Source of the DNA: an uncultured Metabacillus sp.
GTDB lineage: Bacteria; Bacillota; Bacilli; Bacillales; Bacillaceae
NCBI RefSeq assembly: GCF_947503125.1
Contig: NZ_CANNCR010000004.1
Coordinates: 1 to 64,000 of the forward strand
Reading direction: 5' to 3'
DNA length: 64,000 nt
A program made the position numbers and the translations under genes. The notes below the pieces were generated by a model, which saw nothing but the letters and a program-made list of their open reading frames with translations, was not told where the DNA came from and did not search any database. Positions 42,379 to 52,434 of the stretch are shown here, piece by piece. Each line of letters opens with the position of its first letter. Position 1 is the stretch's first letter.

Positions 42379-45300
42379 TCATTTATTTATTAATCCAATT
42401 AAGAATTCGTCAATTAGGCTGATTAATTCTTGCTTTTCTTGTTCTGTCACCTGTGTATTCGGCAATTGACTAATCTTCTTTTTTACATCCTGAAGTTTAT
42501 TTCTGGCGAGTTTTGTATTTGTGTCAAGATATCCTTCTGCTCTTTCAAGATGATTTTGGAAGGATCGCTTAAGACCATTATTTAAGCTGGATTCTAGAAT
42601 GGCATTTTTCACATCCTGAATGGTTGTATCTTTAATTGTAAAGGTAACTATTTTAACTTCTTCCAGGTTATGAACTCTATCTTTTGCCCGGTATGATAAT
42701 GTGTATTCTCCTTCATCCTTCACAGTAAAAGGCTGTTCATATTTTGTCCATTCGCCATCATTAAGTTTATACTCAATATAATCCAGCCCTACACCTGTTT
42801 CTAGTGCGGAAAGGGAAACAGTTGCTTCTTTTGAATATTCACCAATTGCTTTATCAGGTTGTGATAATGTATGTGAAGTGACAGGTACTGTAAAGTCCTC
42901 GGAAATTCGTCCTTCTGCCGTATAATTAATCTCTCCCGAAAGACTTTTTACAAAATCAACAGTTGCTTGTAAATCTTCCGGACCTTGAACCGGATTTTCT
43001 CCAAGTTTGCCTAGAAGATATTTATCACTACTATGAGGATACATATAATTATTTACTGTAACCGTATAGGTTTGCTCCTCATCTATTTTCGAACCGTCTG
43101 GTAAAAACATATTAATCACTTCACCATAGGTTCCCTTTGTACTATCCCATGTATAACTAAATCCAGCTATACTAACATCAGGACCATAACTACTAAATTG
43201 ACTGTTAAGAATGGCACGCAGATCAGCACCCGTTACTTCAAGCTTGACCAACGTGTTTCCAAACGGTTGAATATTAAATAATTCATTCCATGTAATATCG
43301 CCTGCATTTAAATCGTCGCGGATTCCTCCACCATTCATTAAAGCAAAATCGCTATCCATTGCAGCAGCCATTCCATCTGCGATTAAGTTTCCTAATGCAT
43401 TATCACCAATTAATCCTTTTTGCGTGTAGCCTCCAGCCATTTCTGAACCTGCTGTTCCAACGATCTCATTCAGCTTTGGTCCCACTTCTTCTAGATATTT
43501 ATCTAAAATTGATTTTACTTCTGCATCTGGGCTGGTTCCTCCTTGTACGACATCCACAATTTCAGCTGATTTTTTTACAATATCCCCTGAAATGCGGTCA
43601 ATTTCCAAATCAATATCAGAAAATGCCTTTCCATATTCCCATGCTTGAACAATTAACTTATTATCTACAACTGCATTTAATTTCACATGATTGTGAGCAG
43701 CAAAAATAACGTCAACAGCATCATTTACTTTAGTTGCAATGTTGGCAATGTCGCCAGTCGCAGTTTCACCTGATTGGTTACCAGGTACGTGGGCGAGAAT
43801 AACGATTGCTTCAACTCCTTGTGCCTGAAGCTCTGGGACGTACTTGTTAATTGCTTCTGCTTCATCAGTAAAACGGATATGTTCATTACCTTTTGAAATA
43901 ATCATGTTTGGTGTTTCAATTGTTGCCACACCGATAAAGCCAATCTTTGCACCGCCAACCTCTTTAATCGCATAAGGGTCTAATACTAATTGACTTGAAT
44001 CTTTATACTCTACATTTGCGGCAACCATAGGAAAATCAATTCCATCGTAGTTCGCTGTCCCATTTGCATGGTCCCCGCCATTGATGACCCGTAGCATTTC
44101 GTTAACACCTTCGTCAAACTCGTGGTTCCCGACTGTCCCTACGTCAAAACCGATCGACTCCATCATTTCTACTGTCGGCTCATCTTGTAATAGGGCAGAA
44201 ACAGGTGAGCTTCCTCCTACCATATCGCCAGCATGGACAATCAGCGTGTTCGGATTTGTTGCTTCTCGCTGACGCAAGTATGCTGCAAGGTAATCGATGC
44301 GTCCATAATTAACGCCGCTGACGGTTCCAGTTACATCTACTTTTCCGTGAAGATCATTGACACCTAATAATTGAACGCTGATGTTGTCATTTTCTTCATT
44401 TCCATTAGTTGCAATATAGCCATTGTCTTCCGCTTCTTGTGCACTAGCAAAGAAAATCCGTTTTTCAACAGGAACCTCTTCCCACTCTTCAGGATTTACA
44501 TAGATTTTTGTTTCTGAATTCCCTACAAATCTAGTAAATCCTTTCCCTTCATCTCGTGCACGAAAGGCAAAAGGCAATTCCATTAATGGATCGGCCGGAT
44601 CCCAAATTCCTAATCCTGCATCCTTCGCTTCCTTAACGGCAGCCTGAAACAGATTGTAATCCGCTTCATCGCCTACAGGCCAGATAAAATAGGTTGAAGC
44701 ATATCCCTTTTTCACCATTTCTAAATTCGTATTTAATTGATCACTTTTACGAATGACTTGAGCCAGTAAACGGCCATAATCATCTGTTGCTTCCTCTCCA
44801 ACTTTAACAATGACCTCATCACCAGGCTTCAACAGCTCATTTAAATAAGCCTTTGCTCTATTTCCATGATCCAACTGATTTTGATCAGCCTCATTTTGTG
44901 GTGTATAGTATGTTTCTGGTGTATCAAGGTTTACATAACGAACCTTTGTTGTCCCTAATACAGGTGTTTGTAAATGGATCGTATCGCCATCTACTACACT
45001 TGCCACAGTTGAGGTATATTCTCCAGCTGATTGTGGTGCTTCCGGCTGTGGATCCAGTAATTGAATATCCTTCACTTTACGAGGTAATAGTTGATAGGAA
45101 TCATATTGACTCAATACTCCGGTAAATTCATACCACTTTCCAGTCTTAACTGAAGAGATCGCATTTGTCGCTTCCATAATGCGAATGGTTGTGCTATTAA
45201 AGTTTTCATCTATAACCGACACATTGTATCCGCCACCAGCTGGTGAACTAGGAACACTTTGAACAAAGCCTTTTACTTTAACGAGCTGGCCTTCTTTAGC

Positions 45301-46116
45301 TTCTGCACTACTAGCATTTGTTACATCTAGTAATGTCAATTCTTTCGGTTGCGGCAATTGATTATCTTCTGATATCACTTCAATTCCATTTGCTTTTGGG
45401 GTCAATTCAGTTAAACCACGATAAGATGTAATCGTACCAGTCACTTTAATTTGCTGACCTTCCTTTAAATCAGGAAAACGATCAGCAGACATTGCAAATA
45501 GATTCATTCCTGCTGATTCATCCTGGATAAATGTTGACAATCTTCCGCCGCCAATCGCAGAGTTGTCAGCGGTTACTGTTCCAACAACCGTTACCTCTTG
45601 TCCTGATTTAGAGCGGGCTTCAGAGATTGAAATTGGCTCACCTGGTGTTACAGGATCGGGATCTGTCGGGCCTGTACCATCTAAGAATTCAATTACCGAT
45701 GGATCTTTGACACCTGGCTTCGAAAAATATGCTTCCAGATTACCAGTAACTCTAACCTTTTTTCCGATTATGGCAGGATTTGTTTGCAGTCCAAATGACG
45801 GTCGATACGAAGAAGATAATTGGACGGGCATAATCTTTGTTGCATCCTTTTGAGAAGGGGAATCTGCAATTGCAAAATTATTATCATTAGTAAATGGTGC
45901 TTCAAAATCATAATTCGCGGTACCGATCGTATGTCCTACGATATATCCTTCTACAGTCGCACTTTCTCCGCTATTATTTTTTGCAATCGCTTCATCTACT
46001 GTGAGTGAAGTTTCTTCCGCTCTTGCTCCTGTTGTAAAATTTAAAAGAATACCTGGAAAAACCAATGAAAAAATCATGACAAATAAAACGACTCTACTAA
46101 CAAGTTTTTGCCCCAT
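42379..46116 (-). CDS. yhcR: secreted multidomain nuclease/5'-nucleotidase, YhcR-like
   Basis: An extracellular protein of 1245 residues. After a signal peptide (1-33) come three OB-fold-like modules (35-355), a staphylococcal-nuclease domain (365-515; Arg393, Glu401, Arg449) and a 5'-nucleotidase with metallophosphatase motifs (GVNDLHG 585-591, GDMVGG 630-635, GNHEFDEG 663-670). The C-terminus adds a beta-sandwich module and a FIMAH-type helical domain. It would break down external nucleic acids to nucleosides and phosphate. B. subtilis YhcR is wall-anchored by a sortase signal; none is present here. Confidence 0.93.
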   Translation of the reverse strand: MGQKLVSRVVLFVMIFSLVFPGILLNFTTGARAEETSLTVDEAIAKNNSGESATVEGYIVGHTIGTANYDFEAPFTNDNNFAIADSPSQKDATKIMPVQLSSSYRPSFGLQTNPAIIGKKVRVTGNLEAYFSKPGVKDPSVIEFLDGTGPTDPDPVTPGEPISISEARSKSGQEVTVVGTVTADNSAIGGGRLSTFIQDESAGMNLFAMSADRFPDLKEGQQIKVTGTITSYRGLTELTPKANGIEVISEDNQLPQPKELTLLDVTNASSAEAKEGQLVKVKGFVQSVPSSPAGGGYNVSVIDENFNSTTIRIMEATNAISSVKTGKWYEFTGVLSQYDSYQLLPRKVKDIQLLDPQPEAPQSAGEYTSTVASVVDGDTIHLQTPVLGTTKVRYVNLDTPETYYTPQNEADQNQLDHGNRAKAYLNELLKPGDEVIVKVGEEATDDYGRLLAQVIRKSDQLNTNLEMVKKGYASTYFIWPVGDEADYNLFQAAVKEAKDAGLGIWDPADPLMELPFAFRARDEGKGFTRFVGNSETKIYVNPEEWEEVPVEKRIFFASAQEAEDNGYIATNGNEENDNISVQLLGVNDLHGKVDVTGTVSGVNYGRIDYLAAYLRQREATNPNTLIVHAGDMVGGSSPVSALLQDEPTVEMMESIGFDVGTVGNHEFDEGVNEMLRVINGGDHANGTANYDGIDFPMVAANVEYKDSSQLVLDPYAIKEVGGAKIGFIGVATIETPNMIISKGNEHIRFTDEAEAINKYVPELQAQGVEAIVILAHVPGNQSGETATGDIANIATKVNDAVDVIFAAHNHVKLNAVVDNKLIVQAWEYGKAFSDIDLEIDRISGDIVKKSAEIVDVVQGGTSPDAEVKSILDKYLEEVGPKLNEIVGTAGSEMAGGYTQKGLIGDNALGNLIADGMAAAMDSDFALMNGGGIRDDLNAGDITWNELFNIQPFGNTLVKLEVTGADLRAILNSQFSSYGPDVSIAGFSYTWDSTKGTYGEVINMFLPDGSKIDEEQTYTVTVNNYMYPHSSDKYLLGKLGENPVQGPEDLQATVDFVKSLSGEINYTAEGRISEDFTVPVTSHTLSQPDKAIGEYSKEATVSLSALETGVGLDYIEYKLNDGEWTKYEQPFTVKDEGEYTLSYRAKDRVHNLEEVKIVTFTIKDTTIQDVKNAILESSLNNGLKRSFQNHLERAEGYLDTNTKLARNKLQDVKKKISQLPNTQVTEQEKQELISLIDEFLIGLINK

Positions 46117-46405
46117 ACTTCTCCTCCTTACTATTTTGTCACACTATTTAAAACTTACAATAATAGTATTTAGATATTGTAAATATAATGTAAAAATTTC
46201 ATAGATTGGCAGTCAGACAGCAAAAAACGAGTCGAATTTACTAGAAATTCGAATTTAACGCCTTCACACTTCGACAATAATAGACATAGATTCCTTATTC
46301 ATTATTAGCTATTAAAGCCTATATTTATTTTTCTAAAGAATCTTAGAAATTATTGATAATCTACTAAAACTTATTCTTTAAAATAGTTTGCTTATAAACA
46401 TGACC
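46117..46405. other. AT-rich upstream region of the YhcR-type gene
   Basis: No gene, repeat or structured RNA that I can identify. It should contain the promoter of the large nuclease gene. Confidence 0.4.
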
Positions 46406-46440
46406 AAAAGGAGGATAATCATCTTGATCATCCTCCTTTT
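46406..46440 (-). terminator. terminator of the MFS gene
   Basis: AAAAGGAGGAT (46406-46416) pairs exactly with ATCCTCCTTTT (46430-46440). Confidence 0.8.
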
Positions 46441-46455
46441 CTTGTTAAGCTTTTA

Positions 46456-47661
46456 TTAAACAGCAACCGTTGATTGATTTTTCTTAACCTGTCTTTGTTT
46501 ACGAAAATCGATCAATGTCATTAAAATAACAAGAACAAAGCAAATGCTTGAAAACTGGAAAACAGTCCCCAAACCGACAAATGCTGATACCGCTCCTAAA
46601 ATTATGGCACTTAATCCGAGCCCTAAATCAATCGATGAATAAAACATCCCATTGGCAATCCCGCGCTGCTCAGGCTTTGTTTTTGATAATACCCATGCTT
46701 GAAGAGCGGGCATCATTGAGCCATAGCCTATTCCAAATAAACACCCGGCAAGAATGAGCATTCCAACAGAATATGTATAGGATAAAACCCATAGACCTGC
46801 GATTGTTAATAAGGCACAAACCACAATCAATGACCATGGACCTCTTGAATCAAACCATTTTCCTGAAATTGGACGAACAATGGTTGCCATTACAGCATTA
46901 CAGAAATAATAGAGAAAAATTTGATCAATTTCCCGTTCTTCCCCAAAAATGACGATGAATGTAACAATCGCTCCATAGCCAAAGGTTGAAAGAATCGTTA
47001 CAACTGCAGGATACCAGCTATCCTTATCGATTAAAGATTTAAAGAAAGAAAATTCCTTTGGATTAAAGAGCTTTTCCTGGACAGCTTTAGGAGTATGATA
47101 CTTACCCAACGCTAAAGTGACGATGGCAATCAGTCCCAATATGACTGAACCAATAATCAAGGTTCCAAAACCAAAGTTTTGATATAAAAAGATTCCTAGA
47201 CTTGGTGCAACGATCATTCCAATGGTAACTGATAAGCCAAAGTAGCCCATCCCCTCACCAATCCGCTTTTGCGGTACCAGTTCAACAGCCACTGTTCCAT
47301 TAACTGTTGTTGAGACTCCCCATGCAAACCCGTGAATAAATCGGACGGCAAGGAAAAGCAAGATGACCGAAGTATACGTATAACTGATGGTTAGAAGCAA
47401 TAAAATAACAGCCCCGACAACAACAAGCCATTTTCGGCTAGAGGATTCCAGCATAAAACCAATAAATGGCCGGACGATAATGGCAGCAATGGCGAATAGC
47501 GATGTGACCAGTCCAATTTGCACATCAGATGCACCAAGTGCTTTTGCTTGCGGCGGCATGGTAGGCATTAACATCATAAAACTCATAAATAAAAAGAGAT
47601 TCCCGATGATAAGTAAAAGAAATGATTTTGTCCATAGAGCAGGAGCTTCCTTATTTTCCAT
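46456..47661 (-). CDS. MFS efflux-type transporter
   Basis: A permease of 401 residues with twelve predicted membrane segments. The conserved loop after helix 2 is RPFIGFMLESSSRKW, and GMGYFGLSVTIGMIVAPSLG is motif C of drug:H+ antiporters, so an efflux role is likely. It looks close to YwoG/YfmI-like proteins. The ATG at 47661 follows GGGAGGAATAAAC; an upstream start has no ribosome binding site. Confidence 0.87.
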   Translation of the reverse strand: MENKEAPALWTKSFLLLIIGNLFLFMSFMMLMPTMPPQAKALGASDVQIGLVTSLFAIAAIIVRPFIGFMLESSSRKWLVVVGAVILLLLTISYTYTSVILLFLAVRFIHGFAWGVSTTVNGTVAVELVPQKRIGEGMGYFGLSVTIGMIVAPSLGIFLYQNFGFGTLIIGSVILGLIAIVTLALGKYHTPKAVQEKLFNPKEFSFFKSLIDKDSWYPAVVTILSTFGYGAIVTFIVIFGEEREIDQIFLYYFCNAVMATIVRPISGKWFDSRGPWSLIVVCALLTIAGLWVLSYTYSVGMLILAGCLFGIGYGSMMPALQAWVLSKTKPEQRGIANGMFYSSIDLGLGLSAIILGAVSAFVGLGTVFQFSSICFVLVILMTLIDFRKQRQVKKNQSTVAV

Positions 47662-47990
47662 GTTTATTCCTCCCTTCTCGCGTTGTTTCACAATTTTACA
47701 ATAAGCAGTAACCTCTCAGGGACCTTTTTATATGTATTCCACAAAAAGGCTTTTATACCTGCTTAATAGTTGACTTAGTTAACAGTTATAAATGATCTCT
47801 TTCATGATGCTTCATTCACAATAATAAGTGTATTGTGTTAAGATAACGATTAGGTTTATTCAAAATTGGAGATCATGCAAAACCAAGATGTCTCCACCAC
47901 CTCACATATGTAAACGAGCAATCCACTATTTTCGGATTGCTCTTTGACCTTTATTATAGATCTGCACAACCGTTCGTAATGGCCAGTATT
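47662..47990. other. intergenic region with one hairpin
   Basis: Promoter region of the MFS gene at the left. A hairpin GAGCAATCC (47916-47924) with GGATTGCTC (47934-47942) has only a short T-run after it on the plus strand. No gene seen. Confidence 0.4.
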
Positions 47991-48227
47991 TTATTGGGGA
48001 TGATTTTGATAGATCATTGCTGCGGCTTGTGCTTCTTGAAGTTTTTGCTGAGCAATTTGGACATCTTGTTGTGCTTTCTCAACCTGCTGCTGGGCTTGTT
48101 TTAACTGATGTATTTCAGTTTGTACCAGTTGCTGCGCTTGTAATAATTGTTGATTTTTCATTTGCAGCTGCTGATGTGCTTTTTGAACGTTCTGCTGTGC
48201 TTGCAGTAAATTGTTTTGTTGTTCCAT
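47991..48227 (-). CDS. small Gln-rich coiled-coil protein
   Basis: A protein of 78 residues, about a third glutamine, made of heptad-like repeats (QAQQNVQKAHQQLQMKN, QVEKAQQDVQIAQQKLQEA). A continuous coiled coil with no other domain is predicted. GGAGGC lies nine bases ahead of the ATG. I do not recognise a named family. It stands alone between an MFS gene and the CDF transporter gene. Confidence 0.7.
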   Translation of the reverse strand: MEQQNNLLQAQQNVQKAHQQLQMKNQQLLQAQQLVQTEIHQLKQAQQQVEKAQQDVQIAQQKLQEAQAAAMIYQNHPQ

Positions 48228-48347
48228 ACATGCTAGCCTCCGATAAATGAAAATATTTTCTAATCCATATCGTGCGCATTTGTTAAAAATTTATGCCAGT
48301 TATGTATAGCACTGACTTAACACAAGTTTTCCCCATCAATAATATGG

Positions 48348-49214
48348 TTAATTCGGCTCAACATGAACATGCACATCATAAACCCCATGCTCAACTTTAA
48401 GGGCTTCTTCAACCTCGGTAGAAATATCATGTGCATCACGAATCCCAAGGTTGGAGTTGACTAGAATGACAACATCGACGACAGAATTATTCCCATAGTT
48501 CCTGGCTTTAATGTCCTTTACTCCCTTTACCCCAAACTGAGATAAAACGGTCTCTTTGTAAGCCTCCATTTTTTCAGTATCATATCCATCTGTTAAATGA
48601 TGTGAAGCATCTCTAAATATATCCCATGCCGTTTTACAAATAAGCAATCCTACAATGAAAGCAGTTAACGGATCCAACCATGGCAAGGCAAATTGTGAAC
48701 CGATAATCCCTATAACGGTTCCGATACTAACCCAAGCATCTGACAGATTATCTTTTGCTGCTGCCATTAGGCCTTGGCTATTGATTTTCCTGCCTAAATT
48801 TCGATTATATCGGTAAACAAAAAACATAACGATGGCACAAAAAATACCGGTCCACGCAGAAATTAAGTCGGGTGCTTCCTGCTTGCTCGCAAATACAGAT
48901 TGAACCGCGCCGAATAATACTTGTATACCAACAACAATCATGATAAAAGAAGCAACCATGGAAGCAACTGTTTCAGCCTTCCAATGTCCATATGGATGGT
49001 CTTTATCAGCCGGTTTTTGTGATACTCTAAGACCGATTAAGACGGCAACTGAAGCGATGATATCTGTGGCATTGTTTAAACCATCTGCCTTAAGAGCCTC
49101 TGAATTTGCTATGTATCCAATTAGTAATTTAAGCGAGGATAAGCAGATATAAGCAATGATGCTAATGATAACCCCTCGTTCTCCTAATTTTAAGTCGTTA
49201 TATTTTTGTTCCAT
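48348..49214 (-). CDS. cation diffusion facilitator (CDF) metal exporter
   Basis: An inner-membrane metal/H+ antiporter of 288 residues. Six membrane segments are followed by a cytoplasmic ferredoxin-like domain (HGVYDVHVHVEPN). Metal-site helices carry ADGLNNATDIIAS and AKDNLSDAWVSIG. Zn2+, Mn2+, Fe2+ or Co2+ are possible; MntE/YeaB-type Mn export is a reasonable guess. Single gene, GGAGGC ahead of the start. Confidence 0.9.
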   Translation of the reverse strand: MEQKYNDLKLGERGVIISIIAYICLSSLKLLIGYIANSEALKADGLNNATDIIASVAVLIGLRVSQKPADKDHPYGHWKAETVASMVASFIMIVVGIQVLFGAVQSVFASKQEAPDLISAWTGIFCAIVMFFVYRYNRNLGRKINSQGLMAAAKDNLSDAWVSIGTVIGIIGSQFALPWLDPLTAFIVGLLICKTAWDIFRDASHHLTDGYDTEKMEAYKETVLSQFGVKGVKDIKARNYGNNSVVDVVILVNSNLGIRDAHDISTEVEEALKVEHGVYDVHVHVEPN

Positions 49215-49419
49215 CCATTTCTAGCCTCCACAATTCAATTCCTTGAACATCATAACAATTAATAATCGTGTGAGTCTAGAGCAACCTTGTTTCTCTATTC
49301 TATACTAGTATTGCTCAGGCAAAAGAGTTTCCTCAAGTAAAATCTCTTATAATTGTACAAATTCACTCTCTCTTGTCTGTTAGTCTGATTCATCCCTTCC
49401 GTATTTATTAATGCTTTAA

Positions 49420-50451
49420 CTAAAATAAATCTTGGTAGGTGGTTAGATTGATAAGCGAGTATAAATTATGCAAGGTATATTCCGGATCCCATGGTTCACC
49501 TTGAAAACCTTGATCCAAATAAAACAATATTTCAATCATTCTTACTGAACGAATAAAAGGAATCAGAAGCTGCAGCTCATTTGCTGGAATAGGACCTCCA
49601 GCGTTTTTATACACTTGAACAAAATCTATTGCCCATTCCCGATTCAGAGTATTTTGCTTTTTATCCTTGCAAAATTCCCAGGTCGCTCGTGCTAGTTCAT
49701 AAACCAGCCAATCTGGTCTGCATTCATCCCAATCTATTACCGCAGAAATTTGATCATTTATACATAATATATTACCTCGGTAATAGTCACCATGTGTTGG
49801 AGCAAAGAGTAATTCAGGATTTGTATTGGATAACTGAACAATCCATTGTGAGATTTCTTCCTTTTGTCGTTCTATTTCTTTGCGCATCGTAATCAACTTA
49901 GTTATATTATCATGCTGGGATGGATGATCATTATGTGATGTAAAAAGGAGGTGTGCATGCTTCTCCAACTGACGTTTAAGCTTTTCCCAATTCCACATAT
50001 GATTATGATTCCAATTGAGGTGTCTTACGGAGGTGTGTCCTGGATTTTGTTTTTCGCTTGGAAATCGTTGGGCTGCCACATGTAATTTTGCCAGCATTTC
50101 TGCGGCTGCATTTCTCGTTGCTTTCGTTTTTTCCGGAATTGCTCCCTCCATAAAAGGATATAAGGACATGATTCTGCCTTAATGAAAAAAGAATGTTGTC
50201 GCGTCGTGGAGCTTTATTGGGGCCGGAATTTCCTTGATCTGTTTATTCATATAGTTCAGTAACATATGCTCATACATTAGGCTTTCTTTTTTCGTTGAAC
50301 GGTGGCTTATTCGCAACACGAACATTTCATTTTTTGTTTTCATTTTAAATACATCATTCCAATACCCGCCCTCTAAGCGCTGGAAGTCGAGGATCTCATC
50401 AATCCCATAGCTGCTTCTGATTATATTTATTAGCTTTGTAGATAATTCCAT
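49420..50451 (-). pseudogene. APH-family phosphotransferase interrupted by an in-frame stop
   Basis: Two pieces in the same frame form one APH/homoserine-kinase-type kinase of about 343 codons. Residues 1-90 hold the N-lobe (ending THDATTFFFH in outline), then TAA at 50179-50181. After three sense codons an ATG at 50169 continues with SLYPFMEGAIPEK and the C-lobe, including catalytic THGDYYRGNIL and VIDWDECRPDW. Only a single TAA breaks it, and no frameshift is needed. The C-lobe alone lacks the ATP-binding N-lobe. It is a recent pseudogene, or a sequencing error next to a T-run. Confidence 0.8.
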
Positions 50452-50540
50452 AATAGCACCCTACCTTTATTATTGGATCCAACCTCTTTATCCCATCATA
50501 CTTCTACTTAAGTTTTCTATTTCCTTCATAAGAAATGAGT

Positions 50541-50651
50541 AAGCGCCTTGATCAGCCTAGGGCAAATAAGACGCTCATGAATAGAAGGCGTTCTTTGCCT
50601 TCAATTCATGAGTGGCTAGACCCAAGAGGGGCTAGGCGCTGGAGCTAGAAA
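50541..50651. repeat. structured intergenic repeat, copy 1
   Basis: An outer stem AGCGCCT (50542-50548) with AGGCGCT (50634-50640) encloses a long inner stem: CTCATGAAT then GAAGGC pair with GCCTTC then ATTCATGAG around loop GTTCTTT. It ends CTGGAGCTAGA. From memory this is a common Bacillus intergenic element. Confidence 0.85.
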
Positions 50652-50689
50652 CAAAAACTAGGTTAAAATTTTATTTATTAAACTTAAAA

Positions 50690-50815
50690 AAAAGCGCAAG
50701 GCGCTAAGCATTCGGCGACAAGAATAAGGCGAACAGGAATAGAAGGTGTTCTTTACCTTCAATTCCTGTTTGACTAGACCCTATAGCCGATGGCGCCTGG
50801 AGCTAGATTCAGAAA
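50690..50815. repeat. structured intergenic repeat, copy 2
   Basis: The same orientation and design as copy 1, ending CTGGAGCTAGATT. The inner stem is AACAGGAAT then GAAGGT pairing with ACCTTC then ATTCCTGTT. Outer stems GGCGC/GCGCC and TCGGC/GCCGA. The stem bases differ from copy 1 but remain paired. Confidence 0.85.
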
Positions 50816-50864
50816 CGCAAGCTATGTTAAGAAAATATATAAATTCTGATATTATTATAAAAAT

Positions 50865-50905
50865 GAGGACATCTCCAAAGGGTTAATCCTTTTGGAGATG
50901 TCCTC
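50865..50905 (-). terminator. terminator of the thi operon
   Basis: GAGGACATCTCCAAA (50865-50879) pairs exactly with TTTGGAGATGTCCTC (50891-50905), with ATTTTTAT on the minus strand. Confidence 0.92.
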
Positions 50906-50925
50906 CTCTTTATAATTATTAGTTT

Positions 50926-51585
50926 CTATAAAAGCTGTTCAACAATTGATCTAAGCTCGCTAGCACGTTCTGTTGGATTTTCTGCAAGACTAATTGCTGA
51001 AATGACGGAAACACCGTTGCCGCCGCTTTCGATCACTGGTGCTGCATTTTCAGACGTAATCCCGCCAATTCCAACGATTGGCAAATCAATGCCTTTTTTA
51101 CGAACTTCCTTAATAATTGCTGTTCCCTGTGCTGTTTTTGCATCCTCTTTTGTTTTTGTCGAGTAGATTGGTCCAATTCCTGCATAATCTGCTCCATCTG
51201 CGATCGCCTTTTCAACCTCATCTAGATTATGAGCGGATACACCTAAAATTTTATTTCCGATCTTCTGTCTTACTTCCTCCGCTGATGCATCATCTTGTCC
51301 AATATGAACCCCGTCAGCGTTAATGGCAAGGGCCAGCTCAATATCATCGTTTACGATAAAAGGGATTGAATAGTTTTTACATATAGCTTGTAATTGTTTA
51401 GCAAGTTCAACTTTTTCAGCACCTGTGAAAGCACCTGTTCCTTTTTCTCTAAACTGAAATAATGTTATTCCCCCTTTGATCGCTTGATCAAGTACAACTT
51501 GTGGGTCTATTTTACAGTTATTACTGCCCATAATAAAATATAATCGCAATAACTCATTCATTTCTCTTCTTGAAATTCTGTCCAA
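50926..51585 (-). CDS. thiE: thiamine phosphate synthase
   Basis: Joins HMP pyrophosphate with HET phosphate to thiamine phosphate in the cytoplasm. A TIM barrel of 219 residues with [33 protein letters not shown] and VVGIGGI phosphate-binding motifs. It starts with TTG at 51585, seven bases after GGGGAG, and the conserved N-terminal [11 protein letters not shown] supports that start. Last gene of thiM-thiD-thiE. Confidence 0.95.
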   Translation of the reverse strand: MDRISRREMNELLRLYFIMGSNNCKIDPQVVLDQAIKGGITLFQFREKGTGAFTGAEKVELAKQLQAICKNYSIPFIVNDDIELALAINADGVHIGQDDASAEEVRQKIGNKILGVSAHNLDEVEKAIADGADYAGIGPIYSTKTKEDAKTAQGTAIIKEVRKKGIDLPIVGIGGITSENAAPVIESGGNGVSVISAISLAENPTERASELRSIVEQLL

Positions 51586-51599
51586 ACCGTATCTCCCCT

Positions 51600-52415
51600 T
51601 TATTGTCGAATCTTTGCTTGCTGCCGTTGTTGATAAGCCCAGTGATTGGTTGGGCCATGGCCATTACCAATTTCTAAGTCATCTTCAATTGCAGCTTGAA
51701 TAAAGTTTTTTGCTGTTTGAACGGCTTGTTCAATCGTGTTTCCTTTTGCAAGTTCTGCCGTAACGGCTGCAGCAAATGTACAGCCTGTACCATGGGTGTT
51801 CTTCGTTGCAATTCGCTTACCTTTATAATAAGTAAACTCTTCGCCATTGTATAAGATATCGACTAATTCTTCCCCCTCATCATGACCGCCCTTGATCACA
51901 ACATGCTTTGCACCAAATTGATACAATCGTTTGGCTGCTTCCAACCGGTCATCCATTGTTCGAATCGACATATCGGCCAAAACTTCTGCTTCTGGAATAT
52001 TTGGAGTGATAACCATCGCTAAAGGTAAAAGATATTGTTTAAGTGCAGCTACTGCCTCATTTTGTAATAAAGGTGCTCCACCTTTAGCAATCATGACTGG
52101 ATCGACCACAACATGTTCCCATTGAAACTTTTTTACTGCCTCAGCAACAGCCTTGATGATTTCACCGCTAAATAACATCCCTGTTTTTACTGCATTTGTT
52201 CCTAAGTCATTCCCAATCGCTTCTATTTGATTAACAACTGCTTCAACAGATAATGGATAGACCCCATGCACGCCAAGTGTATTTTGTGCAGTAACCGCAG
52301 TAATGGCTGACATGCCAAATACATTTAATTCTTGAAAGGTTTTTAGATCGGCCTGAATACCGGCACCTCCGCCGCTATCTGATCCGGCAATTGTCAAAGC
52401 TTTTTTTATAGCCAT
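51600..52415 (-). CDS. thiD: hydroxymethylpyrimidine (phosphate) kinase
   Basis: Phosphorylates HMP and HMP phosphate for thiamine synthesis. A ribokinase-fold protein of 271 residues with [20 protein letters not shown] at the start and [14 protein letters not shown], the catalytic GTGCTF motif, near 210. The ATG at 52415 has GGAGAGA nine bases upstream and gives the 271-residue length usual for Bacillus ThiD. Between thiM and thiE. Confidence 0.95.
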   Translation of the reverse strand: MAIKKALTIAGSDSGGGAGIQADLKTFQELNVFGMSAITAVTAQNTLGVHGVYPLSVEAVVNQIEAIGNDLGTNAVKTGMLFSGEIIKAVAEAVKKFQWEHVVVDPVMIAKGGAPLLQNEAVAALKQYLLPLAMVITPNIPEAEVLADMSIRTMDDRLEAAKRLYQFGAKHVVIKGGHDEGEELVDILYNGEEFTYYKGKRIATKNTHGTGCTFAAAVTAELAKGNTIEQAVQTAKNFIQAAIEDDLEIGNGHGPTNHWAYQQRQQAKIRQ

Positions 52416-52434
52416 TTTCATTCTCTCCTTTATC

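Noticed and set aside
43359-43709. 116-codon plus-strand frame
   Set aside because: It lies wholly opposite the 5'-nucleotidase domain of the YhcR-type gene, has no ribosome binding site, and looks like antisense reading.
47916-47942. hairpin GAGCAATCC/GGATTGCTC as a terminator
   Set aside because: Neither side has a convincing T-run, and no gene ends directly before it; kept only as a note in the intergenic entry.
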